A stretch of 64,000 nucleotides of DNA from Levilactobacillus tujiorum (GTDB taxonomy: Bacteria > Bacillota > Bacilli > Lactobacillales > Lactobacillaceae), in contig NZ_JAAXLK010000011.1 of the NCBI RefSeq assembly GCF_012641185.1, positions 23,914 through 87,913 of the forward strand, read 5' to 3'. Positions 42,404 to 50,499 of the stretch are shown here, piece after piece (within the stretch, counting starts at the first letter, position 1; every line of letters begins with the position of its first letter). Under the pieces are notes generated by a model that did no database searches, was not told the origin of the DNA, and was given only the letters and a program-made list of their open reading frames with translations. The position numbers and the translations under genes are program-made.

Positions 42404-44788
42404 TTACTTCAATGGCTTCCATTGCCAAGCGTTAACTTCTGGCAAGTCAGTCCCGACTTCACGGATGTAAGCATTGTGCTTAGCAACCATGTCGTCCATC
42501 CGTTGCGCGAAGTAGGCGCCCTTAACGGCGTAGGCATCGATATCATCAACGGCTTCCTTAGCCAAGTGGTAACGGTCCAAGTGGTTCAAGACACGCATGT
42601 CAAATGGCGTGGTAATATCACCATTTTCACGGTAACCATGAACGTGAACGTTGTGGTTGTGACGGTCGAAGAAGAGATCCTTGATCAAGCCTTCGAAGCC
42701 GTGGAAGGCAAAGATAACTGGCTTATCGGTCGTGAACAGACGATCGAATTCTTCGTCAGAGATTGCCCGTGGGTCCAACTTAGGTGAACGTAACTTCAGC
42801 AAGTCAACCACGTTAATGAACCGAATCTTCATTTCTGGGAATTCATCATGTAACAGTGAAATAGCTGCTAATGATTCCCAAGTTGGTTCAGTCCCTGCGG
42901 CAGCAAAGACAACGTCAGGTTCTTGACCTTGGTCCGTAGAAGCCCAGTCAACGTAGCCCAACCCATTGTGAACCAGGTTAGTGGCTTCATCAATGGAGAA
43001 CCATTGTGGACGTGGGTGCTTGGAGGTCACGATGATGTTAATCTTTTCGCGACTCCGGAAGGCTACATCACCAACGGCTAACAAGGTGTTGGCATCGGCT
43101 GGCAAGTATTCGCGAACGAATGCTGGCTTCTTTTCAGCCATATGCGTCAACATACCTGGGTCTTGGTGAGTGTAACCGTTGTGGTCTTGCTGGAAGACAG
43201 TTGACGTATCAACGAAGTTCAAGGATGGGTAATCATGACGCCATTCTTGTTCAGCGGCCTTACGTAACCACTTGAAGTGTTGCGTCAACATAGAATCGAC
43301 AACGCGACCAAATGATTCGTAGGTAGCGAAGAACCCATGACGACCAGTCAGAACGTAACCTTCCAACCAACCTTCAGCTTGGTGTTCGGATAATTGTGAA
43401 TCAATAACCCGACCTTCGTGAGCCATGTTTTCATCGTTAGGTTCCTTGATGTTTTCCATCCATTGACGCTTCCCGTAATCCAACATAGCGTAAAGCCGGT
43501 TAGACTTGGATTCGTCAGGACCAAAGGCACGGAAGGAATCTGGGTTCAACTTCATGACATCAGCCAAGTACTTGGACCAAACTAACATGTCTTGAGCAAT
43601 CGTCTTGCCATGTTCAGTGGTGTCCACAGCGTACTTCTTGTAGTCAGGCAACTTCAATGGTTGTGGCTTGATCCCACCATTAGTGATTGGGTTCATGGCC
43701 ATCCGTTGATCACCCTTAGGGGCCATATCACGGACTTCTTGCTTAACAGAACCGTCTTCATTGAAGAGTTCTTCTGGCTTGTAAGACTTCAACCAGTTGA
43801 CCAACATATCAGCGTGTTCCATATCACCAGCAGCAACAGGAATTGGAACTTGGTGAGCACGGAAGGAGCCTTCGATTGGGTTACCATCCAAGTCAGCCTT
43901 AGGACCAGTCCAGCCCTTAGGTGAACGGAAGATAATCATTGGCCAGTTTGGCAATGAATCGTCGTTATTTTCACGAGCATGCTTTTGAATAGCCTTGATC
44001 TTAGAAATAACGTCGTCCATCGTCTTAGCCATGTCTTCGTGAACCCGCATGAAGTCAGTGTCGCCGGCTTCGATTTCAACGAAGTGTGGATCCCAGCCCA
44101 TTCCTTCGAAGTACTTCGTTAAGTCTTCGTCGGACATCCGTGACAGGATGGTTGGGTTAGAAATCTTGAACCCGTTCATATTGATGATTGGCAATACCGC
44201 ACCATCTTTGATTGGGTTGATAAATTTGTCAGAGAACCATGAAGCGGCCAAAGGACCAGTTTCAGATTCCCCGTCACCAATTTCAACAGCCGCGATGACA
44301 TCTGGGTTATCTAAGATAGCACCAGTACCATGGGAAAGGCTGTAACCAAGTTCCCCACCTTCGTGGATAGAACCTGGCGTTTCAGGTGCGGCATGGGAAG
44401 CAACCCCACCTGGGAAGGAGAATTGCTTGAATAAACGCTTCAAGCCTTCTTCGTCTTGAGAAATATTTGGATAAATTTCACTGTAGCTACCATCAAGATA
44501 TGAGTTAGAAACCATAACTTGGCCACCGTGACCTGAACCTTCAATGTAGAACATGTTCAAGTTGTACTTTAAGATTGCCCGGTTTAAGTGAGCATAGATA
44601 AAGTTTTGAGAAACGATTGTTCCCCAGTGCCCAATAGGTTTGATCTTCACGTCATCAGAGGTTAAGTCACGCTTCAATAATGGGTTGTCACGCAAGAATA
44701 ACTGTCCGACTGACAGGTAGTTTGCTGCACGCCAATACTTGTCAACGCCTTCCAAGTAAGACTTGGAATCGAAGTCTGCATTTGCCAT
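42404..44788 (-). CDS. xfp: Xylulose-5-phosphate/fructose-6-phosphate phosphoketolase
   Basis: A 794-residue thiamine-diphosphate enzyme, the key step of heterolactic metabolism. It splits xylulose 5-phosphate (or fructose 6-phosphate) with phosphate into acetyl phosphate and a triose or tetrose phosphate. Family features include [50 protein letters not shown], the cofactor motif [16 protein letters not shown], and [10 protein letters not shown] with [14 protein letters not shown] in the C-terminal part. AAGGAG precedes the ATG. Codon use is strongly biased, consistent with high expression. A promoter and a long palindrome are seen upstream, next to a HutC-type GntR gene. Confidence 0.95.
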   Translation of the reverse strand: MANADFDSKSYLEGVDKYWRAANYLSVGQLFLRDNPLLKRDLTSDDVKIKPIGHWGTIVSQNFIYAHLNRAILKYNLNMFYIEGSGHGGQVMVSNSYLDGSYSEIYPNISQDEEGLKRLFKQFSFPGGVASHAAPETPGSIHEGGELGYSLSHGTGAILDNPDVIAAVEIGDGESETGPLAASWFSDKFINPIKDGAVLPIINMNGFKISNPTILSRMSDEDLTKYFEGMGWDPHFVEIEAGDTDFMRVHEDMAKTMDDVISKIKAIQKHARENNDDSLPNWPMIIFRSPKGWTGPKADLDGNPIEGSFRAHQVPIPVAAGDMEHADMLVNWLKSYKPEELFNEDGSVKQEVRDMAPKGDQRMAMNPITNGGIKPQPLKLPDYKKYAVDTTEHGKTIAQDMLVWSKYLADVMKLNPDSFRAFGPDESKSNRLYAMLDYGKRQWMENIKEPNDENMAHEGRVIDSQLSEHQAEGWLEGYVLTGRHGFFATYESFGRVVDSMLTQHFKWLRKAAEQEWRHDYPSLNFVDTSTVFQQDHNGYTHQDPGMLTHMAEKKPAFVREYLPADANTLLAVGDVAFRSREKINIIVTSKHPRPQWFSIDEATNLVHNGLGYVDWASTDQGQEPDVVFAAAGTEPTWESLAAISLLHDEFPEMKIRFINVVDLLKLRSPKLDPRAISDEEFDRLFTTDKPVIFAFHGFEGLIKDLFFDRHNHNVHVHGYRENGDITTPFDMRVLNHLDRYHLAKEAVDDIDAYAVKGAYFAQRMDDMVAKHNAYIREVGTDLPEVNAWQWKPLK

Positions 44789-44893
44789 GTAATTAACACT
44801 CCTTCTTTGAAATTATAACTGCACGATCTAGTTGATAGAACTTAACGTAAAATTTATCTCGTAGTGACTACCGGGATGCTTTTTACAAGTCTT

Positions 44894-44921
44894 ATAATAA
44901 CGCTTTTTTAATAAAAGTCAA
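44894..44921 (-). promoter_or_regulatory. Promoter of xfp
   Basis: On the minus strand TTGACT (44916-44921), 16 nt and TATTAT (44894-44899), about 105 nt upstream of the start codon. Confidence 0.65.
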
Positions 44922-44922
44922 C

Positions 44923-44958
44923 CTTTTATATAATTGGATCGTATCAATTTTATAAAAG
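44923..44958. promoter_or_regulatory. Long palindrome just upstream of the xfp -35
   Basis: CTTTTATATAATTG (44923-44936) and CAATTTTATAAAAG (44945-44958) are 14-nt arms with one mismatch around an 8-nt centre. The position abutting the -35 suits an activator or repressor site for the phosphoketolase gene. Confidence 0.5.
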
Positions 44959-45037
44959 AACGAACCACGACTAAAAAGCTGATGTTTAGCGACTTAGGCC
45001 CCATTTGCACCGCTACTTTGGGTCGATTATCATCGTA

Positions 45038-45052
45038 ATTGGTTATACCAAT
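45038..45052. promoter_or_regulatory. Small palindrome, possible GntR operator
   Basis: ATTGGT-TAT-ACCAAT is a perfect inverted repeat of the length used by HutC-type GntR proteins. It lies between the GntR terminator and the xfp promoter, about 120 nt upstream of the latter's -35. Confidence 0.4.
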
Positions 45053-45102
45053 ATAAGTAATTCTTGTAGCATTGTTCGTATTTTCCGTTAAATTTAGCCA
45101 AT

Positions 45103-45132
45103 AAAAAAATGACCCCCTCTTCAGGCGTCATT
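45103..45132 (-). terminator. Terminator of the GntR gene
   Basis: On the minus strand AATGAC-CC pairs with GG-GTCATT across a short loop, followed by seven T residues. Confidence 0.7.
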
Positions 45133-45141
45133 CGCTGTCAC

Positions 45142-45867
45142 TTATTCTTCATCTAACGAGACAAAGGTGTTATAGTTCAAATATTGATAGTGTAACCGCA
45201 TATTCGACACTTCGAACGGGGTCCCGTCATCTAAGAAGAAAACCCCTTCCATGATACCTACGGGTTCAACCGGCTTTAGGTTCAGCAACTTCTGATCATC
45301 CGCCGTCGAAGGCAAGGTGCGAATCGACATGAAGGACTTGGTCACGACCTTACCCTGCGATTCCAGATAATTAAAGATAGATTCCGACACCGTCTTCTGT
45401 GATAAATTCGGGGCAATCTTGATGGGAATATAGCCCGTCTCGATCATGAACGGCTTGTCTTCAAATAACCGCAAGCGTTTGATCTCGTACACGAAATCGC
45501 CTTCAGCCAGAAACAGATCCTGTTGAATTTCTTTACTAGCTGGAATAACATCAAATTTAAGCAGACGAATGCCCGGCGTCGTACCCGCGGACTTCATACT
45601 ATCGGTAATTCCTAAATTTGACCCCTCATATTGAAAAATCGATTGGTTTTTCATATATAATGGGTTAATAAAGGTCCCGGACCCTCGTTTTTTAAAAATA
45701 ATTCCTTGATTAGCAAGCACACTGAGCGCGCGCTTGACTGAGCTGCGACTAACCCCGTACGCTTCGCTCAGGCTTCGTTCATCTGGCAGCCGCTTATTGG
45801 GAAACTCATTTTGATGGATGCGTTGCTTTAAGTCCCGCATCACCTGTCGATAGACTAAATCTGCCAT
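45142..45867 (-). CDS. GntR family regulator, HutC/UTRA type
   Basis: A 241-residue regulator. The winged helix is QVMRDLKQRIHQNEFPNKRLPDERSLSEAYGVSRSSVKRALSVLANQGIIFKKRGSGTFI, followed by a UTRA effector domain (about 85-235, with IKRLRLFEDKPFMIETGYIPI). UTRA domains bind sugar phosphates or other small metabolites. GAGGAGAT precedes the ATG. It lies immediately upstream of xfp on the same strand but with its own terminator, and two palindromes stand between the genes, so control of xfp by this protein is plausible but unproven. Confidence 0.85.
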   Translation of the reverse strand: MADLVYRQVMRDLKQRIHQNEFPNKRLPDERSLSEAYGVSRSSVKRALSVLANQGIIFKKRGSGTFINPLYMKNQSIFQYEGSNLGITDSMKSAGTTPGIRLLKFDVIPASKEIQQDLFLAEGDFVYEIKRLRLFEDKPFMIETGYIPIKIAPNLSQKTVSESIFNYLESQGKVVTKSFMSIRTLPSTADDQKLLNLKPVEPVGIMEGVFFLDDGTPFEVSNMRLHYQYLNYNTFVSLDEE

Positions 45868-46019
45868 GATATCTCCTCATAACTCTTCAACTAGACTTCT
45901 ACTGTGATAGAGTATAACAGGTTTTGGCGGCGGTGTCTGCTTTTATCAGGAAACAACCGTTCCATTTATTTTTAAAGTGCGGTCCAATTTATTATTTTAT
46001 GTACTGAAAGGTGAGTTAA

Positions 46020-46523
46020 ATGGCTAAGAAAAAGAAAGGCAAGCGGCTGCACAAAACGCTTGTTGAACAAATTCTCGATAAAAATAAAGTGGCTTACAAG
46101 CAGTATGAGTTTGCCACCCATCTCCAGGGGGACGTGGCTCAAATGGATGTCGACCACGCCGACGTTGATGAGCACCACATCTATAAGACGCTCGTACTCA
46201 GCGGTCCCACTACCGGTCCCGTGGTGGGCGTGCTCCCCATTGATGAACATCTTAATGAAAAAAAGCTGGCGAAAGTGTCGGGCAACAAAAAAGTTGATAT
46301 GGTGCCGCTGAAGGATCTCGTCAAAACGACCGGCTATGAACACGGGGCCAATACACCAGTGGGAATCTGGGAAAAGAACCACTTCCCGATCTATTTGGAT
46401 AACACGGCGAAGGAACAGGGCACCATTTTGGTCTCGTCTGGCCAAATTGGCCGTTCCGTTGAATTGGATGCCACTGATCTCGCCAACTTGGTGAACGGAA
46501 CGTTTGCCGACCTGCTGGAATAA
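46020..46523 (+). CDS. ybaK: YbaK/EbsC-type Cys-tRNA(Pro) deacylase
   Basis: A 167-residue trans-editing enzyme that removes cysteine mischarged on tRNA-Pro. It shows the YbaK fold: HKTLVEQILDKNKVAYKQYEF, IYKTLVLSG with the conserved lysine, VDMVPLKDLVKTTGYEHGANTPVGI and TILVSSGQIGRSVELDATDL. The N-terminus is a basic stretch (AKKKKGKRL). The ATG follows AAAGGTGAG. The gene is followed after 3 nt by a membrane protein gene, so the two are co-transcribed. Confidence 0.85.
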   Translation: MAKKKKGKRLHKTLVEQILDKNKVAYKQYEFATHLQGDVAQMDVDHADVDEHHIYKTLVLSGPTTGPVVGVLPIDEHLNEKKLAKVSGNKKVDMVPLKDLVKTTGYEHGANTPVGIWEKNHFPIYLDNTAKEQGTILVSSGQIGRSVELDATDLANLVNGTFADLLE

Positions 46524-46526
46524 CGG

Positions 46527-47330
46527 ATGAACATTAATTTCAGCCCGATTCTTAAGAATTTAGGCATCGTTGGCCTAGACTTATTAGTCATTCCATTGAT
46601 CTTCGTGGCACTGCTGACCTACCTCAACCGAGACACGAAGAAATTTCTGGCAAATGGTCTAGGGGTCAACAGCGAGTTGTATCTGGGGTTCATTGGGATC
46701 TTTCTTCATGAACTCAGCCACCTACTAATGGCCGTAATCTTCGGCCATCGTATTGATCAAGTTCGGCTCCTAAAGCGGCCGCATCCCAATCAATTGGGAG
46801 CTGATGGCCAGCCAGACTTAGCGCTCGGCTACGTCAATCACACCTGGAATCAGCGCAATTGGTACCAAACGACGGGAAACCTATTCATTGGCATCGCCCC
46901 CATCTTTGGCTGTGCGCTGGTGCTTCTCGGCCTCACTGCGTTGCTCATTCCCAGCTTGTTCCACGGGATGCTCGCATTGGTCGCCGATCCATTTAACTTA
47001 GACTGGGACGGCTTTGTGGGTGCCCTGGGCGGCGATTCTCACCCGCTGATTCGCTGGATTGTGATGATCTTACTGTCCTTGAATATCAGCATTGGTGGCT
47101 TCGACCTGAGCGCCGCAGACTTCGCCAATTCTAGAATCGGGCTCATCGGCTTCATCAGCATCATCGCCGCCATCACGATCTTACTCACGTTGGGCAATAT
47201 CGCGGCGACGTATCTACGCGTGATGACGGCCGCCATCATCCTGTTGGCCTTAATTCTCGGCTACGCCTTACTCGTCTCACTCTTAACTAACTTAGTGGTT
47301 CGACTGGCATTTCATATCAAAGAACATTAG
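46527..47330 (+). CDS. Membrane protein with HExxH motif (putative metallopeptidase)
   Basis: A 267-residue protein with about six membrane helices. The second helix contains FLHELSHLLMAVIFGH, a HExxH zinc-type motif inside the membrane, as in site-2-protease-like (M50) enzymes. Later segments (WYQTTGNLFIGIAPIFGCALVLLGL, and NISIGGFDLSAADFANSRIG) could supply the third ligand, though no NPDG motif is present. Family assignment is uncertain. It starts 3 nt after ybaK and ends before a strong terminator, so it shares that transcript. No substrate can be proposed. Confidence 0.6.
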   Translation: MNINFSPILKNLGIVGLDLLVIPLIFVALLTYLNRDTKKFLANGLGVNSELYLGFIGIFLHELSHLLMAVIFGHRIDQVRLLKRPHPNQLGADGQPDLALGYVNHTWNQRNWYQTTGNLFIGIAPIFGCALVLLGLTALLIPSLFHGMLALVADPFNLDWDGFVGALGGDSHPLIRWIVMILLSLNISIGGFDLSAADFANSRIGLIGFISIIAAITILLTLGNIAATYLRVMTAAIILLALILGYALLVSLLTNLVVRLAFHIKEH

Positions 47331-47361
47331 TCATCAGAATTGAAGATAGCGTTTAACGACT

Positions 47362-47396
47362 AAAGCCGGGCTGGAGATTTTTTCCAGCCCGGCTTT
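47362..47396 (+). terminator. Terminator of the ybaK unit
   Basis: AAAGCCGGGCTGGA and TCCAGCCCGGCTTT form a perfect 14-bp stem with a T-rich loop. Confidence 0.85.
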
Positions 47397-47522
47397 ATTG
47401 GTGACACATCTACTGCTAATTTAAATATTTATTTTTATTCCGTGTAGCATTGCAGGCATCAGCAGGCGGCGCTCATTACACTTTTAATGCGAACGTTTGT
47501 TCTATCTTTCTGCCTAGACACC

Positions 47523-47531
47523 TGGTATACT
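47523..47531 (+). promoter_or_regulatory. Extended -10 promoter of an orphan start
   Basis: TGGTATACT at 47523-47531 lies about 46 nt upstream of a GTG with a full GAGGAGG ribosome site. The gene body expected after it is not recognisable. Confidence 0.45.
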
Positions 47532-47576
47532 ACGATTACTGGTTAAGATCACACTGACCAAGGCGAGGAGGATTTT

Positions 47577-47756
47577 GTGGAAAAACACTATGTTCAGACG
47601 TACGGGTCTTCCCCGACAGCCGCTACTTCAATTCATACTGATCGCTATACATCTGCCAGTGTAACGGCCGCTTCAGTTGATAGTTTTCTGCTTGAATTAA
47701 CCGTCGCTGCACTTCCAAACGGGAAAGATCTTTGTGGGCGGCCTCTCGTTTCATAA
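47577..47756 (+). pseudogene. Orphan 5' gene end running into the chitosanase gene
   Basis: GTG at 47577 with GAGGAGG and an extended -10 promoter opens a 59-codon frame (MEKHYVQTYGSSPTAATSIH ...). From 47623 the frame is antisense to the chitosanase gene, so the natural continuation seems lost. It may be the head of a gene truncated by rearrangement, or a short real peptide. No family is recognised. Confidence 0.3.
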
Positions 47757-48426
47757 CCGGCGCCCGCGCCTTTAAGAACGCTTGTAGGTACCGGGCTTGA
47801 TTGCCACCCTGACTGGGCGCTGGAACCTGCTTCAAGGCTTGACGCCGAATTCCTCCAAAGCTAGTCGCATCGTTACCCGGGCCGTGCACCACGATGGCAT
47901 CGTAATAAATGTATTGGCCTAACGGACTCAACCCGTCCCGTTTCGCCGCTCGCAGTACGGGCTGTAAATATTGCCGATTAAGAATTTCATTCTCCGCTCG
48001 CACTAACTGGCGGGTCTTAGCTGCCCGCCGCCAGGCCCTAACGAAGCCGGGACCCAACCCGCGATGTGAGGCCGTTCCCTCGACTCGCTTTAAAGCGGGT
48101 AAATAACGGCGTAACCCGTTATGATATGGCCGCAACCGCACGTAGCGTTTAACAACTTGACGCAAGTCACCATTCTTGGAAGTGAACCCAATAATCCCAG
48201 CGGTATACCCCCGGCCATCACCGATATCTTGAATATACCCATACTGCTGCTGATAATGAACCGTCGAGTTTTCCGCACTCGAGACTAAGGCAAACGTGGT
48301 TGCCCGCAGCTGTCCCGTTTTAATCGTATGATGAGCCTGATAGCCCGGCGCAACTGACCGTACCGAACAGCCCGCCAGAACCAGAAAAATTATCCCGATT
48401 AGAATTAATCCGAACTTTTGCCGCAT
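47623..48426 (-). CDS. GH46 chitosanase lipoprotein
   Basis: A 267-residue lipoprotein with a lipobox ending LAGC at Cys20. The mature part matches family GH46 chitosanases, which cut chitosan by inversion. SSAENSTVHYQQQYGYIQDIGDGRGYTAGIIGFTS holds the acid Glu52 and base Asp70, 18 residues apart as in the Streptomyces N174 enzyme (Glu22, Asp40). Downstream, RAENEILNRQYLQPVLRAAKRDGLSPLGQYIYYDAIVVHGPG also fits. It would act at the outer face of the membrane. TAGGAGAC precedes the ATG. The gene seems to stand alone; its 3' end borders an orphan gene start on the other strand. Confidence 0.82.
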   Translation of the reverse strand: MRQKFGLILIGIIFLVLAGCSVRSVAPGYQAHHTIKTGQLRATTFALVSSAENSTVHYQQQYGYIQDIGDGRGYTAGIIGFTSKNGDLRQVVKRYVRLRPYHNGLRRYLPALKRVEGTASHRGLGPGFVRAWRRAAKTRQLVRAENEILNRQYLQPVLRAAKRDGLSPLGQYIYYDAIVVHGPGNDATSFGGIRRQALKQVPAPSQGGNQARYLQAFLKARAPVMKREAAHKDLSRLEVQRRLIQAENYQLKRPLHWQMYSDQYELK

Positions 48427-48563
48427 TATCTAAGTCTCCTAAACCAGATTTCATTGTTGCCAGATTCACTGGCACAACAAATTTATTTATAAGTTAGGGT
48501 ACAACAGATACTACTCCCCCAGAATACCATTTACCCCCGTCATAAACCATTTTTCTGCCAAAT

Positions 48564-48599
48564 AAAAAGCGAGAGCTCACCATTGGCAAGACCCTCGCT
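48564..48599 (-). terminator. Terminator of the second DHA2 pump gene
   Basis: On the minus strand AGCGAG and CTCGCT pair around further partial pairing, followed by a run of T residues. Confidence 0.6.
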
Positions 48600-48606
48600 A
48601 ATTAAT

Positions 48607-50013
48607 CTACTTATCTGTTTTTTGATAGTGAAAGACAATCGCATATAGCCCGAAGTTTAAAATACTAAGCGTCAAAATCAAGCCGAATGCTAACTGACTC
48701 CCCAACGCCGTTTCACGGGCATAGGACATACCGTCAACCTTTACCGAAGACATGAGTGCGGCTAGCAGAGTCGTCCCCACGGAACCGGCAAATTGTTGTC
48801 CGGTGTTGTAGATGGCATTGGCGTCTGCTCGCTGACTGAAGTCAACTTCTTTCAGTCCGTTAGTCATCGTATTCCCAAACGCCATTGACCGACCAATACT
48901 GAACACCACATAGAGAATCGCGATCACCAGTACACTTAGATGTTGTCCCAGCACCGTAAAGAAGATTGCGGCAATGAAGAACAGACTGCTTCCTAGTAGG
49001 ATAGGCAGCCGGGCCCCATGTTCGTCCAACAAATGACCGAACCACGGTTGCAGAATCGCCGTAACCAGGCTCCCTGGCAAGAGCATCAGCCCACCGAATA
49101 AGGAACTGGCCCCAACTACAATCTGGGCGTAGTTAGGTAACGCAAAGTTAATCCCAATATTACAGAATTGCAGAATCACATAGGCCACAAAGCTAAAGGT
49201 AAACACTGGATTGCGGAAAATCTCTAGCTTCAATAGTTGGCGGTCACTGTGTTTCGCGACTAGGATGTAGCCGGTCATGGTCACAATAGCTAACAATAGT
49301 CCGCCAAGAAATTGCCAGCTCAACCAGCCAGCTGTGGTTAAGCTATTGAGTCCCATCGTGAAACTCACGAAGGCGATTGCCAAGAGACTGAACTGGCCCC
49401 ACATAAAGTGGCCCTTCTTGACCTCAGAGAATTGATTAATCGCACCAACCCCCAACAACAGAATTAAGGCCTCAATTGGTAGCGTTGACCAAAAAATCAG
49501 TCGCCAGTCCCCTAACGACGCCATAATTCCTCCGAAAGTTGGCCCACTCGCCGGCGCAATCATCAAGATTAATCCGGCTAAGCCCATGTAAAAGCCGAGC
49601 CGCGATCGCGGAACACTCTCCAAAACAACGTTAAACATCAATGGAATGGCAATTCCCGCGCAGCCGGCTTGAATTAAACGTCCCAGTAATAGGATCGGAA
49701 AATTCGGTGCGAGCGCACAAATCAGGTCACCTAAAATAAAGAGTGAAGCCCCGGCAATGAAGAGTTGGCGATTCTTGAAACGTTGCTTCAAGAAGGCCGA
49801 CGTAATCATCAGCAACGCCACCATTAGCAAATAGCCCGTTGTAATCCACTGAACCGTACTCAGAGAAACATGCATCGTCCGCATCAGTGTTGGGAACGTC
49901 ACATTCATTGAAGTTTCGACCAAAATCCCCAGGAAGGCCATGATTGCCACCGCAAAGATGGCGATCAGGTTCTTTCGAGAAATCTTATCTGGGTCTTGTT
50001 GCGCTTGCGTCAT
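48607..50013 (-). CDS. DHA2 family MFS drug efflux pump (second copy)
   Basis: A protein of about 468 residues with some 14 helices and the DHA2 features: ETSMNVTFPTLMRTMHVSLSTVQWITTGYLL, FLKQRFKNRQLFIAGASLF (motif A-like) and MGLAGLILMIAPASGPTFGGIMASLGDWRLIFW. It differs clearly from the pump at 40.9 kb. I prefer the ATG at 50013, with AGCGAG 8 nt upstream; an ATG at 50034 is also open. No regulator is adjacent. Drug class unknown. Confidence 0.82.
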   Translation of the reverse strand: MTQAQQDPDKISRKNLIAIFAVAIMAFLGILVETSMNVTFPTLMRTMHVSLSTVQWITTGYLLMVALLMITSAFLKQRFKNRQLFIAGASLFILGDLICALAPNFPILLLGRLIQAGCAGIAIPLMFNVVLESVPRSRLGFYMGLAGLILMIAPASGPTFGGIMASLGDWRLIFWSTLPIEALILLLGVGAINQFSEVKKGHFMWGQFSLLAIAFVSFTMGLNSLTTAGWLSWQFLGGLLLAIVTMTGYILVAKHSDRQLLKLEIFRNPVFTFSFVAYVILQFCNIGINFALPNYAQIVVGASSLFGGLMLLPGSLVTAILQPWFGHLLDEHGARLPILLGSSLFFIAAIFFTVLGQHLSVLVIAILYVVFSIGRSMAFGNTMTNGLKEVDFSQRADANAIYNTGQQFAGSVGTTLLAALMSSVKVDGMSYARETALGSQLAFGLILTLSILNFGLYAIVFHYQKTDK

Positions 50014-50184
50014 TTGAACATCTCGCTTTCTCATAATTACTCAGTACTTCCTATCATACTCACTTTTTCAGAAATTTTCATGGGAATGTTGCCATTAAAT
50101 CGGTTGCAGAAAGCCTTTTAATTCGGGATTTTCTCATAAAAATAAAAAAATTTCGATGTAAACCATTACATTAAGGTTAGGCCC

Positions 50185-50225
50185 TTGACTTTGTTTTCAG
50201 AAAATCATACGATGTTCACGTGAAC
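50185..50225 (+). promoter_or_regulatory. Strong promoter with palindromic operator
   Basis: TTGACT (50185-50190), 17 nt and TACGAT (50208-50213) are followed at once by the perfect palindrome GTTCACGTGAAC (50214-50225), which would sit at the transcription start. A regulator bound there could block the small secreted protein gene. Confidence 0.6.
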
Positions 50226-50263
50226 AAAAGAGAAGAGAAGAAAGAAAAAGGGGTATTTATATA

Positions 50264-50437
50264 ATGCAAGTATTTAATCGAGTTTTAGCTGTTGTTGCTG
50301 CTGTTGCTGTTTTAGGTTCAGGTATTTTCGCAACGCAAGCCGTTGCTTCAACGACTAACGATAACGCCGCTAGCCAACAAACGTTATCACAATCTTACAC
50401 ACAACTGATCCAAAAGCAAACTGAACCACTCAAGTAA
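50264..50437 (+). CDS. Small secreted peptide, 57 residues
   Basis: MQVFNRVLAVVAAVAVLGSG is the start of a signal peptide, with probable cleavage after FATQAVA. The mature part of about 28-30 residues is polar, begins STTNDNAASQQTLSQ and ends QKQTEPLK. It has no cysteine and no LPXTG. A strong promoter with a palindrome stands upstream, and a 12-bp terminator follows 13 nt after the stop, so the gene is a tight single unit. It is shorter than most ORF-calling limits and I know no family for it. Signalling, a bacteriocin-like role and an envelope role remain open. Confidence 0.6.
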   Translation: MQVFNRVLAVVAAVAVLGSGIFATQAVASTTNDNAASQQTLSQSYTQLIQKQTEPLK

Positions 50438-50450
50438 TCTTAACCAGACA

Positions 50451-50484
50451 AAAGCTCTCCCATTAATTTGGGAGAGCTTTTTTT
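50451..50484 (+). terminator. Terminator of the small secreted peptide gene
   Basis: AAAGCTCTCCCA and TGGGAGAGCTTT form a 12-bp stem with a 6-nt loop, followed by a T-run. Confidence 0.85.
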
Positions 50485-50499
50485 GCATCTAAAACCGAC

